Assembly: GCA_012959805.1 (NCBI GenBank)
Contig: DUCN01000074.1
Coordinates: 21,005-85,004, forward strand
Source of the DNA: Myxococcales bacterium
GTDB taxonomy: Bacteria > Myxococcota_A > UBA9160 > UBA4427
DNA length: 64,000 bases
Direction: 5' to 3'
The position numbers were made by a program, and so were the translations under genes. How positions within the stretch are numbered: position 1 is the first letter of the stretch; every line of letters begins with the position of its first letter. The notes beneath the pieces were generated by a model. That model was not told the origin of the DNA, ran no database searches, and saw nothing but the letters and a program-made list of their open reading frames with translations. Positions 24,386-33,247 of this stretch are shown piece by piece.

Positions 24386-27373
24386 TCAGTCGCCCAGAGC
24401 GTCGTCCAGAAAGGCCTGGAGCTGTGCTCGATGGATCCGCGGGCTGCCGGCGGCCGGACTCGCCGATTCGTCGCGACCCGCATACTCCAGCCGATGCTGA
24501 TCGCCGATGATCGCCTCGAGACGATCCCGCACGAACGTCCACCCGCCCATATTGCGCGGCTCTTCCTGGCACCAGATCCGGCGCTGGGCCGACCTGTATT
24601 GGCCCATGAATTCTGTCAACAATTTTTCCGGCCAGGGATAGAGCTGTTCGACCCGAATGATCGCGACTTCGTGCTCCTTTCCCGCAAACCGCTTCGCCCG
24701 CTCTTCGACCAGATCGTAATAGACCTTCCCGACACAGATGATGACTCGCTTCACCTCGCTCGCGCGTGCCGAGGCGATCGGATCGTCGATGACTTCCTGA
24801 AACCGTCCGTTCGTAAAGTCATCGACTCGCGAAGCGGCCTTTGGATGGCGCAACAAACTCTTGGGCGTAAAGACGATCAGCGGCGCACGATAGGTTCGCT
24901 TCATCTGCCTTCGAAGCACGTGAAAGAACTGCGCCGAGTTGGTGCAGTTGACGACCTGAAGACTGTCCTCTGCGCAGGTCTGCAGAAAACGTTCAACACG
25001 CGCGCTGGAATGCTCCGGGCCCTGCCCTTCATATCCATGGGGCAGCAACATCACGAGCCCGCTCATTCGACCCCATTTCACGTGCGCAGAGGTAATGAAC
25101 TGATCGATGATGACCTGGGCTCCGTTCACGAAGTCGCCAAACTGGGCTTCCCAGAGCACAAGGGAGCTGGGATCTGCCAGGCTATAGCCGTATTCGAATC
25201 CGAGAACCGCCGCTTCGGAAAGCAGACTGTCATACACTTCGAAGCGCGCCTGGGTATCGCTGATGTGGTCGAGCGGCGCATATTCCTCCCCGGACTGCTG
25301 ATCGACGAGCACGGCATGCCGATGCGCGAAAGTTCCGCGCGACGAATCCTGCCCCGACAATCGAACGGGGATGCCTTCAAGAACCAGAGACCCATAGGCC
25401 AGCGCTTCACCCAGCCCCCAGTCGATCCCAGAATCCTCAGAAACAGCCTTGGCTCGGGAATCGAGAATCGACTGAAGCTTCTTGTGCACGCTGAAATAAC
25501 TGGGGACGCGAGAGATCCCGTCGGCGATCTGTCGTAGACGGTCAAGAGGAATGGCCGTATCGAGTTCCTGCTCCGGCCTAACACGAGTATATCCGGTCCA
25601 AGGTCCGCGCGGCTCATAAGGCTCGTCGGGCTCCGGCGACTTCGAATGAATGATTTCGAGCGCTTCCTTGAGGGCCGCCTGCTGTCGCTCGTCGATCTGG
25701 TCGGCTTCCTCTTGAGAAATCCTGGCACCCGCCACCAGCTTTTCCATATAGAGCGTCTTGACCGACTTTTTGTCGCGAATCTTCTGGTACAGGCGAGGCT
25801 GGGTAAATGCGGGCTCGTCGCCTTCGTTATGTCCGTGCCGCCGATAGCAGACCATGTCGATCACGACGTCGTCGCCAAAACGCTGCCGGTAGGCCATCGC
25901 GAGTTTTGTGACATGAATGACCGCTTCTGGATGGTCGCCGTTCACATGGAAAATCGGAACCTGGATCATCTTGGCGACATCGCTGCAATAGAGCGTCGAT
26001 CGCGCTTCGGCGGGCGTTGTCGTATAGCCGATCTGATTGTTGACGATGATATGGATGGTTCCGCCGGTGCAGTAGCCCGCGAGTTGGGACAGGTTGAGCG
26101 TCTCAGCCACCATCCCCTGGCCCGCGAAGGCCGCGTCGCCATGAACAATCACGGGAACGATCGTTTCGCCGTCCACATCGCCAGCTCGCACCTGCTTGGC
26201 CTTCGTCCGACCTTCCACTACGGGATCGACCGCCTCGAGATGCGACGGGTTCGAAGTCAAAGTGAGATGAACGCGCTCCCCCGTCGCCACGCGTCGATCG
26301 CTGGAAAACCCCTTGTGGTATTTGACGTCGCCCGAGCCGAAGGGAGCGTCTACATCCGGGGAGTCTTCGAATTCCGAGAAAATCGACTCGTAACTCTTGC
26401 CCAGGATGTTGGCGAGTACGTTTAATCGACCGCGATGCGCCATGCCGAGGACGACTTCACGAATGCCGTAGGACGGTGCGCTCTCGACAATATGATCGAG
26501 AAGCGGAATCAGCGATTCGCCGCCCTCTAGAGAGAATCGCTTCTGTCCAAGAAATTTCGTGGCCAGAAAATTACAGAAGAGTTCGGCCCCGGCGAGCTTT
26601 TCGAGAATTTTGCGACGTTCTGGATCTTCCAGATTCGGATGATTCTGTGACTCCTCCATCAATTCGCGAAGCCAAGCCTTGCGGCCCGGATCCTGAACGT
26701 GGGTGAACTCGACACCGATCGGACCGCAATAGGTCTGTCCGAGACGCGTGAGAATTTGCCGCAGGGTCTGAACCGAACCACCCGGCAGATCTCCGGCGAC
26801 GAAGGGTTCCTCGAGATTCTCATTCCCGAAGCCGTAGTGCGCGGGATCCAATTCTGGAAAGTACGTCGACTGCCCACCGAGTGGATCGCTATGGGCGACC
26901 CGATGTCCGCGAGCGCGATAGGCATGAATCAGCCGAAGGACCCGCGCGTGCTTATCCGCGATATGCAGCATCATGGCGTCGTCGACCACTGCGCCGCCAA
27001 CCGGCGCAGCGGCCGGAGTGCCCTGCGGATTGACATCGTGCCCGTTTGTCACTTGTCCGTTGGGAGGAGGTGGGGGCTCGGATTTCATGATTGCCGGGGC
27101 AGCCGGCACAGGCGGGTTCTGCGCTATCGCCTGGGGAACCTGGCGACGAATCTCATCACGAACGGCTCGCGCTTCGACAACGCCACCAAATTCTGCGGAC
27201 CAGCTCTCGTCCACCGACCGCGCGTCTACGCGAAATTGATCGTGAACCTCTTCGACCCAACCCGCGTTGATGCCGAAACGCTCGAGATAGGGTGAGTCCG
27301 GGGCCTGGGGCTCGTCGGGATCTGCGTCCACGACCTCCCCGGCCACACCATTCGGATTCTGCGAGGACTTCAT
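24386..27373 (-). CDS. sucA: 2-oxoglutarate dehydrogenase E1 component
   Basis: A 995-residue thiamine-diphosphate enzyme that decarboxylates 2-oxoglutarate in the TCA cycle and passes the succinyl group to lipoyl-E2. Seen: the E1 opening block YLERF.., GMAHRGRLNVLAN with the active-site His, and the ThDP/Mg segment GDAAFAGQGMVAETLNLS with NNQIGYTT. The C-terminal region has QFGDFVNGAQVIIDQFI, HSSARVERFLQ and the ending CQEEPRNMGGW. There is a Pro-rich linker at about residues 75-115. ATG 27373 has GGAGAGAAAG upstream. sucB and lpd are not next to it, which is unusual but not rare. The two acyl-CoA dehydrogenase genes follow on the same strand after 117 bases. Confidence 0.95.
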   Translation of the reverse strand: MKSSQNPNGVAGEVVDADPDEPQAPDSPYLERFGINAGWVEEVHDQFRVDARSVDESWSAEFGGVVEARAVRDEIRRQVPQAIAQNPPVPAAPAIMKSEPPPPPNGQVTNGHDVNPQGTPAAAPVGGAVVDDAMMLHIADKHARVLRLIHAYRARGHRVAHSDPLGGQSTYFPELDPAHYGFGNENLEEPFVAGDLPGGSVQTLRQILTRLGQTYCGPIGVEFTHVQDPGRKAWLRELMEESQNHPNLEDPERRKILEKLAGAELFCNFLATKFLGQKRFSLEGGESLIPLLDHIVESAPSYGIREVVLGMAHRGRLNVLANILGKSYESIFSEFEDSPDVDAPFGSGDVKYHKGFSSDRRVATGERVHLTLTSNPSHLEAVDPVVEGRTKAKQVRAGDVDGETIVPVIVHGDAAFAGQGMVAETLNLSQLAGYCTGGTIHIIVNNQIGYTTTPAEARSTLYCSDVAKMIQVPIFHVNGDHPEAVIHVTKLAMAYRQRFGDDVVIDMVCYRRHGHNEGDEPAFTQPRLYQKIRDKKSVKTLYMEKLVAGARISQEEADQIDERQQAALKEALEIIHSKSPEPDEPYEPRGPWTGYTRVRPEQELDTAIPLDRLRQIADGISRVPSYFSVHKKLQSILDSRAKAVSEDSGIDWGLGEALAYGSLVLEGIPVRLSGQDSSRGTFAHRHAVLVDQQSGEEYAPLDHISDTQARFEVYDSLLSEAAVLGFEYGYSLADPSSLVLWEAQFGDFVNGAQVIIDQFITSAHVKWGRMSGLVMLLPHGYEGQGPEHSSARVERFLQTCAEDSLQVVNCTNSAQFFHVLRRQMKRTYRAPLIVFTPKSLLRHPKAASRVDDFTNGRFQEVIDDPIASARASEVKRVIICVGKVYYDLVEERAKRFAGKEHEVAIIRVEQLYPWPEKLLTEFMGQYRSAQRRIWCQEEPRNMGGWTFVRDRLEAIIGDQHRLEYAGRDESASPAAGSPRIHRAQLQAFLDDALGD

Positions 27374-27516
27374 CGACTTTCTCTCCGTTCGAGTCGCCGT
27401 GCGGGTCACCCAGCATACAAGGCATCGGCCACTTCGGCCCTACGCTCAAGATTTTCGACCACTCATCGACGCGATCGGGGGGTTGCGAACCGTCCGGATT
27501 CTCCGATTCTGAAGGC

Positions 27517-27723
27517 ATGCCGCTTGGCCCGCCACTTCGTCAGCCCTTCTATGCACGAGACTCCCGAATCGTCGCCAGCGAACTCATCGGATGTCTCCTC
27601 GTGCATCGCTCGCCTGATGGCCCTCGGCTGGTTCTCAAGCTGGTCGAAGTCGAAGCCTATAGGACAAAAAGGCAAGCTGCGAAAAACACGTCGTTAACCG
27701 AGTCTGACCCAGGACCGCGATAA
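27517..27723 (+). pseudogene. 3-methyladenine DNA glycosylase (AAG/MPG family), N-terminal fragment
   Basis: Only about the first 55 family residues of a roughly 200-residue enzyme are present. The segment FYARDSRIVASELIGCLLVH, followed by RLVLKLVEVEAY, matches the start of the AAG/MPG base-excision repair family. After EVEAY the sequence loses similarity (RTKRQAAKNTSLTESD) and stops at 27723; the catalytic and DNA-intercalating parts are missing. It starts at ATG 27517. It probably reflects a deletion that brought the convergent cupin gene up against it. Not expected to be functional. Confidence 0.65.
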
Positions 27724-27731
27724 GGACCGCG

Positions 27732-28085
27732 CTATTTCGGAGAAGCGCTGGGTCCGGGTGCCAGAATCGCGATGACAATCAGATTCTCGTCACCATCATT
27801 TCGAATTCCATGCGGAATGCCGGAGGGTGCGACTAACATCAATCCCGGCTCCATAGCGAGTTCTCGATCTTCGAGCAAGAACCGGCCACGGCCGGAAAGC
27901 ACGTGATAGACCTTGTCCATTCCCTCGTGCGCATGAAGACCATGCTCCTGCCCGGGCATGAACGAGTTCAACCCGACAAGCATGCGGTCGGATTCAAAGA
28001 TCGTCGACTTCCCCATTTTCTCAGGCTTGAAGACCGCAAATTTCTCTGGCCGAAATGTATTCGGATGATCCGGTAAATCAGGCAT
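27732..28085 (-). CDS. Cupin domain protein
   Basis: A 117-residue single-domain cupin. Motif 1 is seen as the HGLHAHEGMDKVYHVLSGRG region with three histidines and a Glu as likely metal ligands, and motif 2 as PSGIPHGIRNDGDENL with a further His. Small cupins bind a metal and act as isomerases or dioxygenases, or as sensor domains; the role here is unknown. ATG 28085 is preferred because GGAG lies 6 bases upstream; a second ATG at 28097 is possible. It follows the alpha/beta hydrolase by 33 bases, and the two are likely co-transcribed. Confidence 0.85.
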   Translation of the reverse strand: MPDLPDHPNTFRPEKFAVFKPEKMGKSTIFESDRMLVGLNSFMPGQEHGLHAHEGMDKVYHVLSGRGRFLLEDRELAMEPGLMLVAPSGIPHGIRNDGDENLIVIAILAPGPSASPK

Positions 28086-28118
28086 CGAAAACTCCATCCC
28101 TTTCAGTCTCAATGACGC

Positions 28119-29024
28119 TCAAGACCCGCCGCCCGACGACATCATTTCATCGATCGCCGCAAGCACCCGCGCGGGCTCTTCCATCGGAAAGAGATGGCCG
28201 ACCTCCAGGCTCTCAACCCGGCCATGTGGAATCCGAGCGATGAGCGCATCATATCGTTCGCGATCGAAATTACCCTGGGTCGCGTGGAGCAGGAGGACCT
28301 CTGCGCGAACCTTCTCGACATCCTCGAAGAGACTCGACAGGGCCGCATTTTCGAAGACAGCGGCCTCAACCGCCGGCTCGCACTTCAAACAGACTCCGCC
28401 GTTCGGCGCCTCGCGAAGCCCTTCTCCAACATAGAGACTGAGCGCTTCCGTCGGAAAATCGCTGAAGAGCCTTTTTGAGGCGAAGTGTGCATACGCGGCG
28501 GCGAATGAGTCGAATTCGTTTCGACGGTTCCGAGCGCCGGCAGCGAGGTCGAATTTTCGCGATGGTGCTTCCGCTTGAGCTTCAGCCTCGGCTTCGGTCG
28601 GCGGCGAAAAGATGACCGGGTCGCAGAGCAGAGCTTTCTCGATCAGGTCCGGATCCCTTTGCGCCGCCGCCAGGACGAGCGCACCGCCAAAGGAGTGGCC
28701 AACCGCGAGTTTGACTTTTTTCGCCCCGACCCGCTGAAGGATCGCCCTCGTGGCGACTTCGAAATCCTCGGCCAGGGTCGACCAACCGTAGGCCTGCTCA
28801 TTTTCGCTGGGCGAGATGGAAGTCGAGTCACCGTGACCACGGGCATCGATGGCGATGACCCGGTATCGGTCGCGAAGCCCGTTCGCGATGGGCGCCAGAT
28901 TGGCGCCACAAAATCCCGTCGCGTGATGCAGTACGATGAGGTCCCCCTCACCGCCCCAATCGAGTAACGCGATTTCGATGCCGGGAGAGCTGCCCGATAC
29001 GCGACGCCGAGTCACCCCGGCCAT
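28119..29024 (-). CDS. Alpha/beta hydrolase
   Basis: A protein of about 301 residues with the alpha/beta hydrolase fold. The oxyanion region HHATGFCG is in the N-terminal part, the nucleophile Ser in GHSFGG near the middle, and the catalytic His in EVGHLFPMEEP at the C-terminus. A DARGHGDS loop is typical of the epoxide hydrolase/haloperoxidase/lipase class. There is no signal peptide. The substrate is unknown. ATG 29024 (MAGVTRRRVSG) is chosen as the first ATG ahead of the domain; a TTG at 29087 would add 21 residues, and neither has a strong ribosome site. It is divergent from the Nudix gene. Confidence 0.85.
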   Translation of the reverse strand: MAGVTRRRVSGSSPGIEIALLDWGGEGDLIVLHHATGFCGANLAPIANGLRDRYRVIAIDARGHGDSTSISPSENEQAYGWSTLAEDFEVATRAILQRVGAKKVKLAVGHSFGGALVLAAAQRDPDLIEKALLCDPVIFSPPTEAEAEAQAEAPSRKFDLAAGARNRRNEFDSFAAAYAHFASKRLFSDFPTEALSLYVGEGLREAPNGGVCLKCEPAVEAAVFENAALSSLFEDVEKVRAEVLLLHATQGNFDRERYDALIARIPHGRVESLEVGHLFPMEEPARVLAAIDEMMSSGGGS

Positions 29025-29181
29025 CGCTGCGCAACCGCGCTCCCAAGCATGCTCCCAGTCTGCGTTCTGATCTCGTTCACGACCCAAGCTGATCTACTTT
29101 CTGACCGCAGCTCGCTTACGCGGGAGCTGCCAATGATCTCTCGGCCCATTCGTCCTTCGAAAAACCGTCTATGCTCCGTGC

Positions 29182-29814
29182 TTGTCCTCAGAGCGCCACG
29201 ACTTCAATCCCGGCTTGCGAACTCGCATTCGAGCCAACCTGGCCCAATTCGAACGCCGGACCCAGCCCGATCCCGGACTGCGTCCCGCCGCGGTTGCCCT
29301 CGTCATTACATCCAACGACGACGGGGAGGCTTGCTTCCTCATTACCCGGCGGACCTCGCGTCTGCGACATCACGCGGGCCAGTTCGCTCTACCCGGCGGC
29401 CGACTCGACGCCGATGAAACCATCATCGAAGCCGCGCTTCGCGAGACCCATGAAGAGATCGGCCTCAAACTGACTGAGGAGGACGTGCTGGGCCAACTCG
29501 ACGATTTTGCGACTCGGTCGGGCTTCCGTATGTCGCCCGTCGTAGTCTGGGCAGAGCCAGGTCAAGAACTCCGACCCAATCCCGATGAGGTTGAACGGCT
29601 TCATATCGTCCCACTCATCGACCTCGAAAAACCGGGAAGCCCGGTTCTGCGGGAGATCCCCGAGAGCGACAGACCCGTCCTATCGGTCCCGATCCTCGAC
29701 ACTCTCGTCCACTCCCCGACAGCGGCGATTCTATTTCAGCTTCGCGAAGTCGCCCTCGCTGGCCGACATACGCGCGTCGCCCACTACGAGCAGCCCGTCT
29801 TCGCCTGGAAGTAG
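29182..29814 (+). CDS. Nudix hydrolase, CoA pyrophosphatase-like (NudL type)
   Basis: A 210-residue Nudix protein. The Nudix box runs from GRLDADETIIEAALRET into HEEIGL (Gx5Ex7REUxEExGU), with the FALPGG strand before it and LITRRTSRLRHHAGQ upstream. The LRHHxGQ(F/I)(A/S)(L/F)PGG pattern is the UPF0035 signature of CoA-cleaving Nudix enzymes such as NudL/YeaB and PCD1. It would split CoA or acyl-CoA into 3',5'-ADP and phosphopantetheine in the cytosol, in line with the many CoA-dependent genes nearby. The start is TTG at 29182. The next gene is convergent. Confidence 0.85.
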   Translation: MSSERHDFNPGLRTRIRANLAQFERRTQPDPGLRPAAVALVITSNDDGEACFLITRRTSRLRHHAGQFALPGGRLDADETIIEAALRETHEEIGLKLTEEDVLGQLDDFATRSGFRMSPVVVWAEPGQELRPNPDEVERLHIVPLIDLEKPGSPVLREIPESDRPVLSVPILDTLVHSPTAAILFQLREVALAGRHTRVAHYEQPVFAWK

Positions 29815-29821
29815 GGTTCGC

Positions 29822-30715
29822 CTAACGCTTCCCAGTGACAACGGGATCCCCAATGTTCATGAGGGGCAGCGGCGAGGGCGAATTTGAATCCATGAAATAG
29901 AGCTTTGCCGCCGGATCCTCGGCCATTTTTTTGAGCGCTTCGAGAGACTGGAGCTGGATGTAGGCGGGGTTGCCGGAAGCCGCCTTGTTGATCGTCGCGA
30001 TTTCATAGGCCTTGGCATCCGCAAGAATTCGAATCGTCTTGCTTTGTTCTTCAGACGCGCGCCTCGTCGCTTCTGCTAGAGCGACCTGTTGTTCCTGTTC
30101 GAGCCGCACGCGATCGAGTTCCGCACGCTGGCGCTCGACTTCCTGTTCTCGTTCTTTTTTCCGACCGATGGCCTCAGCCAGGACGGGCGGGAGATTGATG
30201 TTTCGCAGGAGGACGGAGTCGATGATGATCCCCTTTGACCCAACATACTCGGCCAGCTCGAGAGTAAGGGCGTTCGCAAGACTGTCTCGAACTTCATCCT
30301 TGAATAGGTCTTCCGCGCGATCGATCTTCGTCCCGAGTTCGCGAATCAAGGATCGCGCCTTCGGCTTCAGATGAACCTGGACTATGCGCTCCTTGTCGCC
30401 GGTATCGCGATAAATCTGCGGGGCCCGGGATTTGTCCAGCCGCCACTGGATGCTGAGATCGACCTTGCTCAGCAGCTGATCCCGCGTTGGCATCTCGAGC
30501 TGGGAGATCTTGAAGCTGTCCTCACGCACATCGAGATCGACCCAGGTCAGAAGCGGATTCACGATGTTCAGGCCTTCCGGGTAGGGATCCTCCTGAACCT
30601 CGCCGAAGAGGATGGCCACACCGACGTGGCCGGCCGGAACAGCATGAAAAAAGCGCTGCCCGAACATGAGTACGAGCAGTGCGGCGATGGCGACAGATGC
30701 GAGCTTCGGATTCAC
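29822..30715 (-). CDS. SPFH/prohibitin family membrane protein
   Basis: A 297-residue protein with one N-terminal membrane anchor (residues 5-22) followed by an SPFH/prohibitin domain (about 25-210). A charged helical coiled-coil region (about 185-240, rich in Glu/Arg/Gln: KKEREQEVERQRAELDR) comes next. The AVPAGHVGVAILFGEV opening matches prohibitins and HflC/HflK. Such proteins form large membrane rings that organise microdomains or regulate FtsH. No hflK-like partner or ftsH is beside it, so a stand-alone prohibitin is the better call. It is convergent with the Nudix gene, 7 bases apart. Confidence 0.85.
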   Translation of the reverse strand: MNPKLASVAIAALLVLMFGQRFFHAVPAGHVGVAILFGEVQEDPYPEGLNIVNPLLTWVDLDVREDSFKISQLEMPTRDQLLSKVDLSIQWRLDKSRAPQIYRDTGDKERIVQVHLKPKARSLIRELGTKIDRAEDLFKDEVRDSLANALTLELAEYVGSKGIIIDSVLLRNINLPPVLAEAIGRKKEREQEVERQRAELDRVRLEQEQQVALAEATRRASEEQSKTIRILADAKAYEIATINKAASGNPAYIQLQSLEALKKMAEDPAAKLYFMDSNSPSPLPLMNIGDPVVTGKR

Positions 30716-30866
30716 GATACCCCCTAAATTGGCGTGTGGGCGGGAACTCTACCGCATCTGCTCGCGATCGGGTTCAGATGACGACCCTTCATTGGGGTCG
30801 CTCGGCATCCGGTCCTCGGCGATTCGTGCGGCGCTGGAACGGTGGGGTAGGAGCGGGGTGAGGGAG

Positions 30867-32015
30867 TTAGACGACGGCCTTGGCGTCCCGCAGCCGGGCA
30901 ATCTCGTCTGCCGCAAACCCGAAGGACTCGAGAACGGCGTCCGAATGCTGACCAGCATGAGAGGGAGGCCGACCGAGTTCCGGGGCCGTTCGACTGAAAC
31001 GCGGAGACGGCGCGGGCTGGGTCAGTCCATGGGACTCGACGAAGGTGTTTCGATGTTTGATATGGGGATGATTCGCGGTTTCCGACAATGCGAGGACCGG
31101 CGCGAAACACACATCCGACCCCTCCATGATCTCGCACCATTCATCCCGGGTCTTCGATTTGAAGATCTCCTCGAATCGTGTCTTCAAACCCTCCCATCCG
31201 GACTTGTCCATCTGAGCCGGTAGCGCCTCATTCGCCAGGCCCGTTTTCTCGAGCAACTCGGCATAGAACTGGGGTTCGATCGAACCGATCGAAATGTATT
31301 TCCCGTCGCTGGTTTCATAGGTGTCGTAGAAATGAGCGCCCGTATCCAAGAGGTTGGTCCCTCGCTCTTCGTTCCAGACACCCATCGCCGCCATGCTGTG
31401 GAACATGCCCATGAGCGTCGCCGCCCCGTCGACCATTGCGGCGTCCACGACCTGTCCCTTCCCGCTCGATGCGCGCTCGACCAGCGCCGACGCCACCCCG
31501 AATGCGAGCAGCATCCCGCCGCCACCAAAATCGCCGACAAGATTGAGTGGCGGAGTCGGCTTCTCACCCTTGCGGCCAAGCGGTTCGAGAGCACCGGCCA
31601 ACGCGATGTAATTAATGTCGTGTCCAGCCGCATGGGCCATCGGCCCGTCCTGACCCCATCCAGTCATGCGTCCGAAGACCAGTCGCGGATTTCGTTCGAG
31701 ACAGACATCGGGACCCAGTCCGAGTCGTTCCATCACACCGGGTCGAAAGCCTTCGATGATGACGTCGGCTTGTTCAACCAATCGCAAAACGACTTCGACG
31801 CCATCCGCTTGTTTCAGATCGATCGCGAGACTTCGACGCCCCCGCGCAAGAATGTCGGCGGGCGGTTTGGCCGGATCGCCTCCACGCACGCGATCGGCTC
31901 GATCGATTCGAATCACGTCGGCACCCATGTCCGACAGCATCATTCCGCAAAAGGGACCCGGACCGATTCCCGCTACTTCCAATACCTTGATGCCTGCCAG
32001 GGGTCCGCTTGCCAT
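30867..32015 (-). CDS. CaiB/BaiF CoA-transferase family, alpha-methylacyl-CoA racemase-like
   Basis: A 382-residue class III CoA-transferase-fold protein closest in pattern to alpha-methylacyl-CoA racemase (AMACR/Mcr). Seen: the LAGIKVLEVAGIGPGPF opening and the AGHDINYIALAG block carrying the catalytic His. The GDFGGGGMLLAFG segment holds the Asp of the His/Asp pair typical of AMACR rather than of formyl-CoA transferases. It would interconvert R- and S-2-methylacyl-CoA, needed before beta-oxidation of branched or sterol side chains. This fits the acyl-CoA dehydrogenase pairs in the window. It stands alone, leftward. Confidence 0.9.
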   Translation of the reverse strand: MASGPLAGIKVLEVAGIGPGPFCGMMLSDMGADVIRIDRADRVRGGDPAKPPADILARGRRSLAIDLKQADGVEVVLRLVEQADVIIEGFRPGVMERLGLGPDVCLERNPRLVFGRMTGWGQDGPMAHAAGHDINYIALAGALEPLGRKGEKPTPPLNLVGDFGGGGMLLAFGVASALVERASSGKGQVVDAAMVDGAATLMGMFHSMAAMGVWNEERGTNLLDTGAHFYDTYETSDGKYISIGSIEPQFYAELLEKTGLANEALPAQMDKSGWEGLKTRFEEIFKSKTRDEWCEIMEGSDVCFAPVLALSETANHPHIKHRNTFVESHGLTQPAPSPRFSRTAPELGRPPSHAGQHSDAVLESFGFAADEIARLRDAKAVV

Positions 32016-32290
32016 TATTCTCTCCGTGATCGGTTATGGGGCGAAGGGATGTGTCGCCCGGTTGCATCACGCCGTCAGCGCTGTGCGAAGGGAAACGGTA
32101 ACGAATTGAAAGAGGCTGTGGGCGCGCCGGTGAATTAACCCGAGAGACCACTTTGCCCCCGCGCACGGGACGGTGTTCGACCCGAGTAGGCGCTCGACTC
32201 CCCGCTTGGCGGAACACGTGCAAGACTCTCATTGTCCTGGGTCGCGAGGAATCCGGTACAGATGGGTCAACGGAAAGATTGGAGATTGTC

Positions 32291-33247
32291 TTGAGAGTCG
32301 CGATCTGGGGAGCGGGAGCGGTCGGACTCGGGCTCGCGAGTGCGCTGGCTCGGCCTAAGAATAAGCTCCAGCTCCTGGTTCGCAACGACCGGCTCGCCAT
32401 CACGCTTCGTGAAAAGGGCATTAGGCGAACCGGTCTCTTTGGCGAGATCCAGGTTCCAGCGGAAGAGCTCGAAATCCTCTCCCGTGTCGAAGGCCTCCTC
32501 GACCAACCACCGGAGTGGCTGCTCGTCTGCACCAAGGCCTTCGCGGCCCCCGAGCTTGCGAAGGAACTTCGGCCGATCGCGAAAGATCTGGCGCGGACGA
32601 CGCGACTCCTGCTCTGCCAGAATGGATGGGGCAACGAAGTCGCCTTTCAAGACTTCTGGCCCCAGGCGCGCCTTTTTCACGCACGCGTCATCACCGGCTT
32701 CCATCGACGCGCCGAAAACCACGTTGAAATAACAGCCCATGCGGCGTCGATTGCACTCGGCAGTCTCTTTGGCGAGCCCGAGGCACAGCTCGCTCCCCTG
32801 GCCGACCAACTTTCCGTCGGCGGTCTTCCGACCGAAACGACCGGCGATATGCGCGGCGTACTCTGGGCGAAGATGCTCTACAACTGTGCCCTCAATCCAC
32901 TCGGCGCCCTCGCCGGCCGCCGCTACGGCGAGTTGACCGCGGATCCCCGCACGCGAGCCTTGCTCGAAGAAGTCGTTCACGAAATTTTCAGGGTCCTGGC
33001 GGCAGCGGAGTTCCGGCTGTCGTGGCCGAATGCCGAGGCCTATCTCGAAGTCTTCTACGCCGAGCTGATTCCCCCAACCGCGGCACATGAGTCCTCAATG
33101 CTTCAGGATCTGCGGGCGGGCAATCCGACGGAGATTGAGGCGCTCTGTGGTGCCGTCGAAAGGCTCGCCGAAAAGCACCACATCGACACGCCGGTCGTAT
33201 CCGCGCTCGCAACGCTGATTCGCGTAGCGGAAATGCGGCGCCCCTAG
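32291..33247 (+). CDS. panE: 2-dehydropantoate 2-reductase (ketopantoate reductase) family
   Basis: A 318-residue PanE/ApbA-family enzyme that reduces ketopantoate to pantoate with NADPH in the pathway to CoA. Seen: the N-terminal Rossmann motif GAGAVGLG, the LLVCTKAF strand, QNGWGNE, and the catalytic-Lys block LWAKMLYNCALNPLGAL in the helical C-terminal domain. The TTG at 32291 is chosen because it opens directly at the Rossmann strand and GGAG lies 6 bases before it. The frame is open upstream to 32153 without family character. The stop overlaps the convergent threonine aldolase stop by 4 bases. Paralogues of unknown substrate exist in this family. Confidence 0.85.
   Translation: MRVAIWGAGAVGLGLASALARPKNKLQLLVRNDRLAITLREKGIRRTGLFGEIQVPAEELEILSRVEGLLDQPPEWLLVCTKAFAAPELAKELRPIAKDLARTTRLLLCQNGWGNEVAFQDFWPQARLFHARVITGFHRRAENHVEITAHAASIALGSLFGEPEAQLAPLADQLSVGGLPTETTGDMRGVLWAKMLYNCALNPLGALAGRRYGELTADPRTRALLEEVVHEIFRVLAAAEFRLSWPNAEAYLEVFYAELIPPTAAHESSMLQDLRAGNPTEIEALCGAVERLAEKHHIDTPVVSALATLIRVAEMRRP

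Noticed and set aside
24431..25537. 368-codon open frame antisense to sucA
   Set aside because: Overlaps the conserved C-terminal half of sucA and translates to basic low-complexity sequence.
27292..27516. Open frame upstream of the glycosylase fragment
   Set aside because: It is antisense to the 5' end of sucA and has no glycosylase similarity; the family match begins at ATG 27517.
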